From Nymphaea colorata (lineage: Eukaryota; Streptophyta; Magnoliopsida; Nymphaeales; Nymphaeaceae), in the NCBI RefSeq assembly GCF_008831285.2, contig NC_045145.1, positions 2,706,723-2,770,722 of the forward strand: a DNA stretch of 64,000 nucleotides, given 5' to 3'. Positions within the stretch are counted from its first letter, which is position 1. Each line of letters opens with the position of its first letter. Made by a program: the position numbers and the translations under genes. Below the pieces are notes generated by a model. It worked only from the letters and a program-made list of their open reading frames with translations. It was not told where the DNA came from and ran no database searches. Positions 21,577 to 33,510 of this stretch are shown here, piece after piece.

Positions 21577-22010
21577 TTATTTCAGTATAGCTGAGCCGCT
21601 GTTACTACTCTTGACTATCTGACTTACTCCCGACCAGTGGTAAAGACAATGTTTATTCACCCATTGAAATAGAATCTTCCCTATTTGCATATGCTTGACA
21701 ATAAATTTGTGTGGGTAAAATTCAAAAAAGCAACCATTGTTAGGGGCAAACTTAGCAACATAGAGAAGATTTTTCTTAATAGAGAGCACATGAAGGACAC
21801 TTCTCAACTGAAACTAATGCTTATTTGTATGTAAAACAATATTACCTATTCCACGAATGGGTAGGAAGGATCCGTTGCCAAGCACCAGAGCTTTAGGGCC
21901 CTGAAAGATGGATTGAGAAGATGACTGATCTGTTGTTATATGATGTGAAAAACCATTGTCCAGAGACCAAGATGGCTTTATCTTCTTGTTGGAGGCCCAT
22001 ACTACAAAAA
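21577..22010 (-). pseudogene. Copia aspartic protease region
   Basis: In element sense it reads WSLDNGFSHHIT, where the family has WLDSGASHHMT. The catalytic D-S/T-G triplet is now D-N-G. Downstream it continues VLHVLSIKKNLLYVAKFA and FFEFYPHKFIVK as expected. A stop separates it from the next block. Confidence 0.75.
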
Positions 22011-22014
22011 GTTT

Positions 22015-22585
22015 GGGTATATCCCAGCAGTTCCGAATAGTGTGGTTTTTTCTACCACAAAAGGTGTTGGAGGCCCATGCTACAAAAAGTTGGGGTTTTG
22101 ATGTAGCCGATTGATATGCATGAAACTGAGTTTCACCTTGCTGATTTTGAGTAATATTATCATGTGATCTGCCTCTGCCCCTTCCTCATTTAAAGTTCCA
22201 ATGCCCATGCCCATGTTGGGCTATGAAGGCATTGACACTAGTTTCAGTCGAAGAGGTAGTTTCTACCGCAAGATGGAGCAGTTTAATCTATTTTTCTTGA
22301 TTCAACAAAAGGTCATAGATTTTGGAGAAACTTGGAAGAGATTTGAAAGCAGTAGCAGTAGTAACAAAGCTTTCATAAGCAGTAGGCAATCCATTTAAAG
22401 TAAACATGACTAAATCTTGATCAGAAACATCTTCATTTACCGCACTAAGAGAGTCTGTGAGAAACTTTACCTCAGTTAAGTAGTCAACCATAGATTTTCT
22501 TGCCTTTTTGACATTTTGAATGTTGTTTTTGAGTTGCAGAATCTGCATATTATAAGAAGACGCATACGACTATTCTAAAGTGACA
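22015..22585 (-). pseudogene. Copia gag, 3' part
   Basis: Reads ...SYASSYNMQILQLKNNIQ, SMVDYLTEVKFLTDSL, DLVMFTLNGLPTAYESF, a UBN2-type gag. A partial zinc knuckle follows (CGRKNHTIRNCW) near 22,050. A stop lies 13 codons after the gypsy junction. Within this region GTTGGAGGCCCATGCTACAA is repeated at about 21,989 and 22,067. Confidence 0.8.
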
Positions 22586-23465
22586 TGTTTGCACAAAAAT
22601 CTATTTTGGTTTGTGGAGTGCTTCAGAAAAATGAGCTTTTATTTTGAAATGAGAGAGAAAGGGACTCGCCCGTTGGTACGAGGATTGACCATTTTCAGTG
22701 CTTTTACCAGGGGAAACCAATCCAAGGGCTATGTTTGTTCTTGATGTATTTTGTTTTAGCTTAAACAACTTTTTATTCTAAATACGGTGTGATGTTTGAA
22801 AAAATGTTGAAGATTTGATACTTCAAATTTTTGAGAAAGTTTTAAAGAATCATTTGAGAGTGTAAAACCTTTCGATTTGAGAAATCTTTACAAATATCAT
22901 TTTAAAACCTTCAACGATCACCTTCTGAAGGGACTTTAGTTTTCTCTTAAAACTTTAAGTAGGTTTAAGATTTTGATCTAATTCAGTTATTACTAACTAG
23001 AGCTTCATCTCATCTTGCTTAAGTTATTTAGAGAGATGCTCGTGATAATTTGTGATGTCAAGTGAATGTAGATGTATGAATGCATTGACCCTACATGATT
23101 AGGAGATCATTCATTCCTACCATAACATTCATCTAAAAGCATTCATACCATCACACACATCTAATTTTTTCATTCTTATAATTGTCAAAAGTATTTTGAT
23201 GAAAAGAAAAAAAATTAAATATGGACTGGGGTTGTAGACCATCAAGCATGACTCGAATATTGGGTCATTACTTGAGTTTTGGTATTGGTGAAGTCGGCAA
23301 ATGAAATGTTAAAACCATAGATCCCGAAAGAATGGAAAAGAGAAAATACTTTAATCCAAGAAGAATAGGGAGAAAGAGAGAGAGAGAGATTTTTAAAATC
23401 ACAAAATAAAATATTTTTTTTAAAAGAGAGAGAGATACGTTTATATATACATTCCTATATATATA

Positions 23466-23522
<57 letters not shown>

Positions 23523-25517
23523 CTACATATACATACATATAGGAAAGCTTGTGAAAATGACATATTAAATCAAATGGAGAGGCATAAGAACATTTTAGAA
23601 AAAAGAGAAAGATTTTAGAGAGAAAGAGATTTTAGAGATAGAGAGAGAAAGTGGAACACATATATATTCATTTATATATATGAAAATATTTAAAAGAGTA
23701 TGTTAAATCATGAAGAGAGAATGACAAAGAGAGATAGTCATGCGCATGTATACGTATATAGCATGTATATATGCATATGTCTTCATGAGAGTTGAAATCA
23801 GGAGAAAACTTGAAAATATCCGACTTTAATTTTTCTATGTAGGCCGGAGAGGAACTTGGGCTCATGCAAGAGCCTAGGCCAAGTCTCCAATGTCTCGTTA
23901 AAGAGGGTTCTTGTTTTCAAGAATCTTTTGAAAAACATAATTCCAAATATTTTCATACATGAACATAAAATTATAATTATTTCATTTGTTATAAGAGAAT
24001 ATGTTTCCCCCACCGTTGGGTATGAAAAAAAATCAAGCAGCATAATAAAGCACTTATTGAGGTCCTAATCGGGTGACTAAGAAAGAAACTAAACGTAAAA
24101 ATGACATGAAGATGTATTTTAACATTTACATATTCAAGAAGGCTATTTTGGGTTGGACAAATCCTAACCTCAAAAATCAACATAAGAATGAAAAATCCCA
24201 ACCCAAACACTCATTCTCACCGTTCATTCGCCAATTAATTAAGGAAACGATGAATAAAGCAATATAACAAACATATTTCAGAAACAAAATTTATTTCACC
24301 TTGCTCATGCGCCCGGTGCACTCAAGAATAGCTCTTAACTCTGGATAAGAAATCTTTAGAGCATTTTTGCATGGTCATGGGAAGGTGGCAAGAGGAAATG
24401 AAAATAAATGAAAACAAGGGGAGGACTACATCCCTTTAATATAAGTGGTTTATGGAACGAATCACTTTTTTTTTATGATCTTAGGGTCACCTTCAGTGAA
24501 GCTCTAAGGTTGGAGAATAAGAAGAGAAGAAGAGATAAATGAAAAGAAAGAGCTAAGGAAAAGTCTAGATTTTCAAGTGAGAAGGCACTAAAAGTTCCTC
24601 AAGAGTTAGCTCATGCCCAAGTGAGAAGATTATGAAGGTATTTATGGAGAGTTTTGGAACCAAAACTCTAAATTTGAATTTTTTTAATTAATTAACATTT
24701 TCATCCGAATTATAAGTATTTTTTAATGATTTTATTTATTTTTAAATAGGTTTTGAACAAGTGGGATTGGCCATTAGCCCAAATACCCCTTTGGTGCTAA
24801 TGCCCACCCAACATGGCCAAAACTACCCCCAAGGGGTGATTTCAGCTGCAAATGGGACCTGTGCAGTGTGCAGGCCTCGGTTTGGTTTGTTTGCAAAAGT
24901 ATGCGGCCTCGATTGGCCATGCGGGCCTGGCATTTCAGCACGTGGCAGCATGCGCCATGCGGTCGCGCACGACACGCGATCACGCGTGATTGTGCATGAC
25001 ACTGACTCGTGATCACGCACGATGCTGAAAATAAAATAAACAAATAAATAAAAATGGGCCAATCATTAAAAAAGCATAAAACCATTTTTTAAATGTGTAT
25101 AAAAATGTTTTTGTTACAAATGGGGGGCCGACTACATTTTGAGTTACTCCGAGCTCGTTTTAGATCTGGATTGGGTATGATTGGTCACCCACACGTTCTA
25201 GAGAGTGGTTTAAGCTCAAAAACACATTTTGGCATGAGAACAAAACATAAAACCAAAGAGAAGGTCTATGCGTGTGCGCGTGGTGCTCATAGCATCAAAT
25301 TTTGTTGCTTTGATCTTAGCTTTGGGTTTTGAGTTTGAAATGCTTCATTTGGATCTAGACTTGGATTTTGGATCTAATTTGCATCAGAGAGTTGCATTTT
25401 GTATTTGAATCGCGTGTTTGAATCTTGCGCTTGAACTAGAACATGGGTCTAGAGATTTGTTTTGGATCGAATAGTCGTGCATTTGTTTTGGGTCTAGTGT
25501 CGGGATTAGGTTTTACA
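22586..25517 (-). repeat. Gypsy 3' LTR
   Basis: In element sense it starts TGTAAAACC and ends TGCAAACA, so TG...CA. It contains a TA array near 23,478-23,515, GA-rich blocks and a CG-rich patch (24,880-25,025) rich in CGCG and GATCACGC words. It is collinear with 33,511-36,547. Confidence 0.85.
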
Positions 25518-25533
25518 ACTGGGGAATATCCAA

Positions 25534-25669
25534 ATGAATAATATATCGAATGTTGAGAACACAAGTATTTGTCATTGAGTGAAAGGTGAATACAAGAGGA
25601 GATGAATAATATATCGAATGTTGAGAACACAAGTATTTGTCATTGGTTGAAAGGTGAATACAAGAGGAC
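25534..25669. repeat. 68-bp tandem duplication in the gypsy interior
   Basis: ATGAATAATATATCGAATGT...AAGAGG occurs twice in a row from 25,534 and 25,602 with one or two changes. Confidence 0.85.
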
Positions 25670-26872
25670 TAGATGTAGAATTTCTTGAGGTGAAGAGCAT
25701 TAACAGGATTGGTAAGTTCCACCCCATCAGCATCAATCAACTGGTATGAATTACAGGACAAGGCTTCCTTAATAACATATGGGCCTTTCCAGTTTGGTGC
25801 CCACTTACCCTATGGCCGTCCTCTGAAGTATACCACATATCGTAGGACCAAGTCATTCACTTTGAAATGTCTCTTAATAACTGACTTGGCAAATTGTCTG
25901 ACCACTTTTTAACGATATGCTTTAGCATGCTCAACAACATTTAGCCTCCTTTCATCTAGCAAATTGAGTTGTATTAGTCTCTTCTGTTGATATTAATTTA
26001 GAGGAAGCTCTATGAGAGAAGCGAATTTCAAAGTGGATTTTAGTACATGTAATGGTAGAACCACTTCCATTCCAGAGACTAGCTCTACTGGAGTAGAATT
26101 TGTTGGAGTTCTTATAGTGGTATGATATTGCCACAAAGCATTGTGCATCTTTTCATATCAGTCTCTTCCAATTTTTACTGTCTGCTCCAAGATGCTGATC
26201 GTGATCTTATTGGTGGCCTTTGCTTGCCTATTACTTTGGGGGTAATAAAGAGCGGAAAAATGATGTGTGATATGGTAATTATCGCACAACTGTCTCATCT
26301 TTTCATTTTTGAAATTACTCCCGTTATCAGATACTATATCATGTGGGTCTCTAAATAAAAAAAAATTGGTGAATGAAGGATAATACATGATGTCCTTCTA
26401 TTGTTCTGAGCATGATGACTTCTATCCATTTAGTAAAATAGTCCATTACAACAAGAAAATACTTATCGCCCTTAGAAGCTGCAGGGGATATCGGTCTAAC
26501 TACGTCAAATGCCCACATTGAAAATGGCCAAGGAGATGTTATAGAATGCAAGTGATAGGCTGGTGTATGGTTTGTTGGAGCATGCAGTTAACATTCTTTA
26601 CACCTTTTAACAAATTGGTAATATAGGTCTCCTTGATGTGACTTTTTGATGACTTCTTTTGCCACATGTTCATCAATGCACCAAGAGTATTCGGTACTAA
26701 ACCCACGCATATGTAACACTCCTGCAAGAATAAAGTATCCTGTTGACATACATTGAATTGTTTTTTGTTCTTTTTTAGGCACTTCAATTGAAAATTCTTC
26801 GCTCTCAATGTAACTTCTGCTATCATGATACCAAGGTATATTTCCTTCTTGAATATGATGAACACACTTCAC
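25670..26872 (-). pseudogene. Gypsy integrase
   Basis: The zinc-binding N-terminal region is at 26,588-26,872. The core has WAFDVVRPISPAASKG (first Asp kept) and DIVSDNGSNF (second Asp kept). In YYPQSNRQAKATNKI the catalytic Glu of the usual QAEATNK is Lys. The C-terminal part downstream (VNDLVLRYV, then WAPNWKGPYVI) can be read from 25,690 to 26,000 with interruptions. This enzyme inserts the cDNA into the host genome. Confidence 0.85.
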
Positions 26873-26989
26873 TTCTTCAAAAGCGGGATGTTCTAATTTT
26901 CCAATCTCAAAAGAACGAATTGCTTCGTTGGTTCCAAAGGAGGTAGTGGATCCTAAACTTGCGAGGCCATCCGCAATATTTCCTCCTCT

Positions 26990-27410
26990 TTTTATGCGAA
27001 CCAGTTGTACTTCTTCAAACTAACAAATCAAGGAGGTGGCGATCTCTTGATATGGTAACAACTTTTTATCTTTGACCTGTCATTCTCCGTTCACTTGATT
27101 GACGATAACCTGAGTCACCAAATGTATACACCCTTTTTACTTGAAAACTCAGTAAAGAACAAAGTCCTTGTATGAGGGATTCATATTCAGCCATGTTATG
27201 GGCACATGAAGAGTCAAGTTTTAAAGAGTATGAGATCATTTCATCTTCTGAAGTGACAAGTAGAATGCCTACGTCTTCTCTCATCACATTTCTAGATTCA
27301 TCAAAGAACATCTTCCATCGCGGAACCTTTTCCAATCTTAGCACATGTCCATCCAAAAACTCATCATTTATTCTGATTTCTTCGTACTGGGAAAAATCTG
27401 CTAACTGATT
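26990..27410 (-). pseudogene. Second (Tat-type) RNase H
   Basis: 27,066-27,356 reads WKMFFDESRNVMREDVGILL, SLKLDSSCAHNMAEYESLI and VKRVYTFGDS. These are the D, E and D positions of an archaeal-type RNase H that lies between the RT-linked RNase H and integrase in Tat elements. Confidence 0.8.
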
Positions 27411-27556
27411 CGCAATTGCTTATCCTTTGATTGACTTTTGGGATACATATTCAAGATTATATTGCATCAGCAAAATTTACCATTTGGAGATGCGCCCATT
27501 AAGGAAGGTACTCTAATATATGTTTAAGAGGATTTAGTTTGGAGAGTATCTTGACC

Positions 27557-28811
27557 TCACAAGCTAATAAATAATATCTCAGCTTCTAACACATCCAAAC
27601 CAACAAGATAAGTTTTTTTCATTGGAGAGTACTTCTTTTCATACTGGACAAAAGTTTTGCTGATGTAACATATTGCATGTTCGATGCGACTTCCTTCCTC
27701 ATATTGTGCCAAAAAGCCACTACATGTTGGCTCATTTACTTTGATGTAAAGCAGCAATGGTCTAGCCAACACTGGGGATTTTAGGATTGGTTGATTTAGA
27801 AGGTATTTCTTTATCATTTCAAATGACTGTTGACACTAAAAACCCCATTTGAATTTGACACCTTTCCTCAGTAACTGGTTGAATGGTTTACATCTCATGG
27901 CTAGATTGGAGATGAATCGTCTGATGGACTAGATATGCCCTTGCAAACTTCATAGTTCATTGATATTGGTAGGTAGTGGCATATCGATGATCGCTTTTGT
28001 TTTTTTTAAGATCCATCTCGATTCTCCTCTTACTGACCTTGAAACTGAAAAGTTTACCCGATCAACCCTAAACGCACAATTTTGAGGATTCAAATGAAGG
28101 TTGTACTGTAATAGTCTCTCAAACACTTGGGTGAGGGTTTCAATGCAATCCTCTCTTGCCTTAGATTTAATTAATATGTCATCGAAATATGTATCCATTA
28201 TTTTGTACATATGGTCATGACAAATAGCGGTCATGGCTTTTTGATAAGTTGCTCCAGCATTCTTTGACTCAAATAGCATTACCATTTAAGAGAAAGTGCC
28301 CCAGGATGTGGTAAAAGCGATCTTGGGCTGATCCTTGACTGCCAATATGATTTGGTTGTATCCGAGTATCGATCCATAAAAGAGAACATGACATGTCCTG
28401 CAGCGCTGTCTACCAATAAATCAATGTTTGGAAGTGGGTAATCATCTTTCGACGTGGCTTTATTCAGGTCACGAAAGTCAATGGATAGCCTGACTTTGCA
28501 ATTCTTCTTGGTGACCACCACGATATTAGCCAACTATTCGGCGTGATTGATGGCACAAATAAATTTTACCTTTAATAAGTCCTCTATAATCATTTTTTTA
28601 GGAATTGTTCTAGTCAGGGATCAAGCTTGCGCGATTTTTGTTTAATTGGCTTGCAACTAAGAATTAGGGGCAAATAATGTTCAACCAACTGGGGGTCTAA
28701 GCCCGACATATCTTCATAGGTCCATGTGAAAACTTCTTGATGACATATAAGAAAATCCACCAATTTTTTCCTCTCCTCTATAGATAAGCTGGGGCCAATT
28801 TGAAGGATCAT
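27557..28811 (-). pseudogene. Gypsy reverse transcriptase and linked RNase H
   Basis: Blocks in order: 28,614-28,811 (DLICHQEVFTWTYEDMSG-like RT entry), 28,279-28,533 (VRLSIDFRDLNKATSKDDYP, the LPNIDLLVD motif), 27,950-28,285 (NAGATYQKAMTAI, then TYFDDILIKSK with the catalytic DD kept) and 27,557-27,817 (RNase H, CYISKTFVQYEKKYSPMKK). Frames shift between blocks. Confidence 0.85.
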
Positions 28812-28829
28812 AAGATTCTCACTGGTTTC

Positions 28830-29720
28830 AATGTTAATCTCTTCAATTAGATCATTAACTAAGTATGAGGGATATTCTTGTTTCTAAATCTGAGCGAATT
28901 CTAGTAATTCTGAATCAAGTATTACCGTAGGTTCTATTTCACCAACTGCTTGTTTGATAAATGTTTTCTAAGGAGACTTCCAAGGAAAAAGAAGAAACTG
29001 AAACATGTTGAGTTTTGACATCTTATAAAGAGAAAGATAAAGGAAAATTGAACAAAATTAGCCAACAATATCCTTTTCAAACTTGTTTAAGGTATCCCAA
29101 TCCTAAAATGGGATACTGATCAGCTGCAAGGTGTCATCTTCATTCTTTTTGAGGCCAATGAATGGATGGTAGCCACCTTTCAAAAGTAGCTGAAATCCTT
29201 TAGGGTTTCTCATGAAATGAGTATACAAGGGATGTTTTTGATAACTCAAACAACTATTTGAAATAGTTATAGGCACTTCCAGATGGTTTGGTTATCTTCA
29301 TGTTCTGCATCCACTTTTTCAATGGTCCTTCTTTCGTTGCTCTTATGTTGGGTACGTCCACCGATCAATTGGCATAGGAAATATTGGTTGTACTAACCTC
29401 TCGATCGAGTCCTCGGCACATACGGTGATGACCAATGAGCCAAAATTTCTTTTGAAACATTGATGAAGAGTGGATGAGATACCTCGCACTCCGTGAATCA
29501 AAGGTCATCCCAAGAGAAAGTTATATGATGGTGGTACATCCACCACATGAAATGCAATGCAATGATTGGTGCGTTTAATGATCACATCCATGACAAGGGT
29601 ACTTTTGCTATTCAAGTTTCAGCCATCATATCCATAGATCTTGGTATCATCACAAGGTTGGATGTGTTGCTGTGAATGTGCTCCTATGAATGATATGGGA
29701 GTGAAGTGCCAGTGGCGATC
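28830..29720 (-). pseudogene. Gypsy protease region
   Basis: In element sense near 29,500-29,600 it reads IAFHVVDVPPSYNFLLGMTF, the C-terminal protease motif of this lineage (LLGRPWIH type). The active-site triplet is not clear. Stops break the frame. Confidence 0.55.
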
Positions 29721-29724
29721 ATGG

Positions 29725-31296
29725 CTAATACTTCCTTCCTAGATCAAAAAATGGATTCTTTAATATATCAAGGATGCTATTATCATCAAACTTAAGATCC
29801 TTGTTGATGAAGTCTTGAATAATGTTTTTAAGGACAAAACAATCATCTGTCTCATGACCAGGGGCGCGATGAAACTTACACAGTTTTTCTTTATCACATC
29901 TCATCATTTTTTAGAGGTTCTGAAATTTTTGGCAAGACAACAGTTCCGTAGGCAATGAGGTACTCTAGGATCTTCTCACTATATTGACTGAGAGGAGTGA
30001 ACTTCTGGTCATTACTCTAGCTTGAGTGTTTGTTCCTCCCTTCTTCATTTCCTTTGGACAGATGTGTGTTTTGTCTCTTTGTCATGCTTATAACTGCTGT
30101 CATTGTCCTTTCGAGTGCTTGCATTTGCTATCAAATGAGCGGGTAACTTTGTCCTTCCTCCTTTCTTTTCCTCTTCTTTATACTTGGGCGGGTAACTGTG
30201 TCCTTCCTTCCATCAAAATAGCCTTCTTCAATTCCTTCTATTGAATCTACTTGTTCATTCAACTCGGCAAAGGTCTTGATTGGAGCATTGAAGATGAGAC
30301 TCTTCAAGGGTTGGACAAGATTTTTCCTAATGAGTGACAGAGCTTGTATATTAGAAATAGGCCCCTTCATCTTGTTGTATTGAATTCTCTATTTCTGGAT
30401 GAATTCTCAGGCTTTTTTCCCTGTTTTTGATGGAGACTTCAAAGGGTATTGAGGGTTAGAGCCATGGAAACATTTTGCTCAAATATCTCGACAAATATGT
30501 TAACCAATCTGTCAAATTCTGTCAATTCAATTGGATTAACATTTTTTTTGTATCATTGCACTACAACACACCTTCAATACTTCTTGGAAAGTAGCGAAAC
30601 AATGCTTTGTTATTCGCCTAAATCTTGTAGCAATCATTGATGAAGGTTGAAAGATGAATGTGTGGGCAGGTGGTTCCATCACATTTGACAAACTCTTTGT
30701 ACAAGCCCTCCAGATCTTTGTCTCCTTCAATGCCCATGTAGTAATCCTCGCATGAGTTTGAGTGTCTTCCTTTCCCCATAAGTTTGAGGTTGCTTGTTCT
30801 TTTCTCCATTTCGTAACACTTGCGATTAGTTGGACTTTCGTCATCATTTTATTTGATTGATTATGGTTGTCTTTTTCTTCTTGCCCTTGATCTTTTTTAC
30901 TTTCTCTTTAGAACTCTCACTATCTAAGCTATTGTTTTTGGTTTACTTCTTTGTCTTTTTGCCTTCTTGGCAAGCTTTCTCTTTCTTTTGGCTTCTCCTC
31001 CAAACTTTTGCTTGTGATAGGGATAGGTGAACTGCTTTCCTCTATGATTTTTTTTCCTTTCTTGCTTTTCTTTGTTGACTTTTCTTCTTGAGCGGAAGCA
31101 ATTTAGGCCTTTCCTCTTTATTAGTTGTTGAATCTGAATCTAGATGGTCTTCATCTTGACTCATATGAGAAGCTTTGTTGTTTTTCTTGTTTCTTTTTTG
31201 TTTGGCAGGCTTTTTAGTTGCGGGTTTTGGAGTAACCATTAGGGCCAAGTGTTCTTCTTGCTCCCTCATGATTCGCTCCACAAACAAGCATAACAT
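29725..31296 (-). pseudogene. Gypsy gag
   Basis: Pieces in several frames: 31,042-31,296 (Lys-rich linker), 30,536-30,847 and 30,131-30,370 (retrotransposon gag blocks, ending PIKTFAELNEQVDSIEG), and 29,725-29,907 (CKFHRAPGHETDDCFVLK, the Cys/His knuckle-like motif of Tat gags). Confidence 0.7.
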
Positions 31297-31759
31297 ATGA
31301 TATCCTTATGGTTCGATTGCTGGGAAACTAAGTGTTTTTGGCATAGGATCAGAAGATGAAGCCTCATTTTGAGGAGCATGCTTAGCTTATGCTCTAGTTT
31401 CAACCATCCTATTGGCTTCAAGTACTCACCTTATGAGACAAGAATTCAGTATTGGAAGAAAATGATGACAAAATGAAAGTTTATATTGCATTAAGAGTTT
31501 TAAAAATTACATTTAAGGAAAACATTAACAAAGGTGACAACGACTGAAGACGAAATAAGGAGTACAAAGGTTGACACCAGAAACTTTTAAGGAAGGATGA
31601 ATGTCGGTTGGTTGGCATCTCACCACTCGGCGTATTCCTTCTTTACCATTGGGCCTATGAACCAAGTGTATGATATCTGCATCTTCCACTCTTATCAAGC
31701 TACTGCGAACAATGCTACCCATTAAGGAAAATTGAGGTCAAATTCAAGAAGATTTATTA

Positions 31760-32500
31760 GCACAATAATCAACTATGAAATAAGGGCCCAAAAGTGTGGT
31801 ACGACCATGGTAATGGTGAGTGTATCTAAGTGGATTTTGAGATGACGATCATAATAATCCCAAATGATCTTTTCTCCATCTAACTGCTCGATCAAACTAT
31901 GATATTGTTCTAAAACTGTCAATGCTCCATTATTGTTTTTGAATAGACTGGCTTGGGGTCCCGTGTGCATGAGGAACCACAATTGTAAAGCATATGTGCT
32001 TCCTTCTACAAAGTCGGCGTCTTCAATGGTGAAGCGGGTGAGTCCTTGGACAAGGAAAGCCAAAGCTATCATTGCCACTAACAAGTGTCGGGTCCCACTA
32101 AGTCTCCATATCTAGAATAGTTGGGAGATATGAACATCTAGGAGGTCGGTTCCATTGGTGAAAAGGGTCACTCCCACTATGCAAAGAATCATACAATGTT
32201 TAACTCTTCCTATGGCTTTTCAAGATAAGGTGGAATGTTCAACATAGGCTCCAAATTCTTCATATAGATTTTTCAGGTTGATGTTTTGACTCTCATGGTT
32301 TTCTACTACGGGCCAAGTTTTTTGTCCAATAAAGTGAGTTATAAGGTCGTTTACATTAACCTTAGTCGGGTTCATGAGAAACTGTTTCTCCAATGGGTCA
32401 TTTGGATCAAAAATTGGGGTTGGGAGGTCTAGTATTTCAGCTAATTCATCTAACAATATTGTCATTTCTTTCCATAAAAACAAAAATGAAGAGGTCCTTG
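31760..32500 (-). pseudogene. Extra 5' ORF of the Tat-like element
   Basis: 32,220-32,483 reads WKEMTILLDELAEILDLPTP and 31,773-32,084 reads LVAMIALAFLVQGLTRF, then WFLMHTGPQASLF. This resembles the additional ORF upstream of gag in Tat/Ogre elements (mobile-domain-like). The assignment is by position and style; the frame is broken. Confidence 0.5.
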
Positions 32501-33510
32501 GGGTCCATCACTGAGTAATTGCATGCACCAAATTCCCATCCACTAATTCATTCATCTGACTGCCATTGTTTCCACCTCACATTCATTAAAGTAAGAAGGA
32601 AACATCCGAGAGAAGGTGAGGTTAAGACTCAAGAGAAATATAAGTAGACCGTTCAGGTCCTTCCCTGAAGAGGATGTGATCATAAGGTAAGGTGACACCA
32701 TGTTGGAAAGAATACATCTTAGGTGATGACTCTAAAGGATAGAGATTAAATTAGTGGGAAAAATTGACAAGGTTGACAAAGACAATAAAAATTAGAGGTA
32801 TATAATGAGGTTGTAAATCATCACATAAGGTTTTATGCACCTCCAACATTCTCTATACTTTTATCATGTGAAATAATTTGGAGAAAAAAGGGTATAGGGA
32901 CCTAATTGAAATAACTTCGCATCATGATAATTCAAAGCCAAGTTATGTTTATATACTTTAGCCAATAGATTCTTCCTTAGCCAACTAAGGGTAAGGTTTA
33001 TCCACTTTATCTTGGGCACTTGTTGATATATCACAAGTTACTACTCATAGCACTAACGAGGGGGTCAGCCCAAGGTGTGGTCCAGTTGTAAGGCTTAGTC
33101 TTGTGCTATTGCCTAAGACCAAACTCGGAAGCATGATGATCAGGATAGATAGGTATGAGAAGTTTTTGAAATATGAGCAAATATGCAAAATCGGTTGTCT
33201 CTAATGCAATGTTTCCTAAGATGTTGATTAAAATAAGTAAAAGAACAAACATTGTTTTCAATCAAGTCTTACATTGAAGAGGGTTTTATTTGATCCCACA
33301 TCTAAGTGAACATGATTGATCCTCCTTAATTAATTCTTGTATGCAAAAAAACAAACACAATCACCAAGCAATGTAATAAAATGCCGATATGATCAAGGCC
33401 AAAGAAGAGACATGCTTTATCATTGGCAATATGAGAGATGTTCAAGTTAGTGGAAATGCATCAATGATAATCATAGCCAAATGATGATGTGTCCCATCAT
33501 GGTCGTCATT
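32501..33510 (-). other. Gypsy 5' untranslated region
   Basis: No frame seen. Just inside the 5' LTR (33,486-33,510), the element-sense sequence TGACGACCATGATGGGACA is a weak match to the tRNA-Arg-type primer site known from Ogre-like elements. Confidence 0.35.

Noticed and set aside
24761-25085. Overlapping frames on both strands
   Set aside because: They fall in the gypsy LTR, in its CG-rich patch where stops are rare; no domain.
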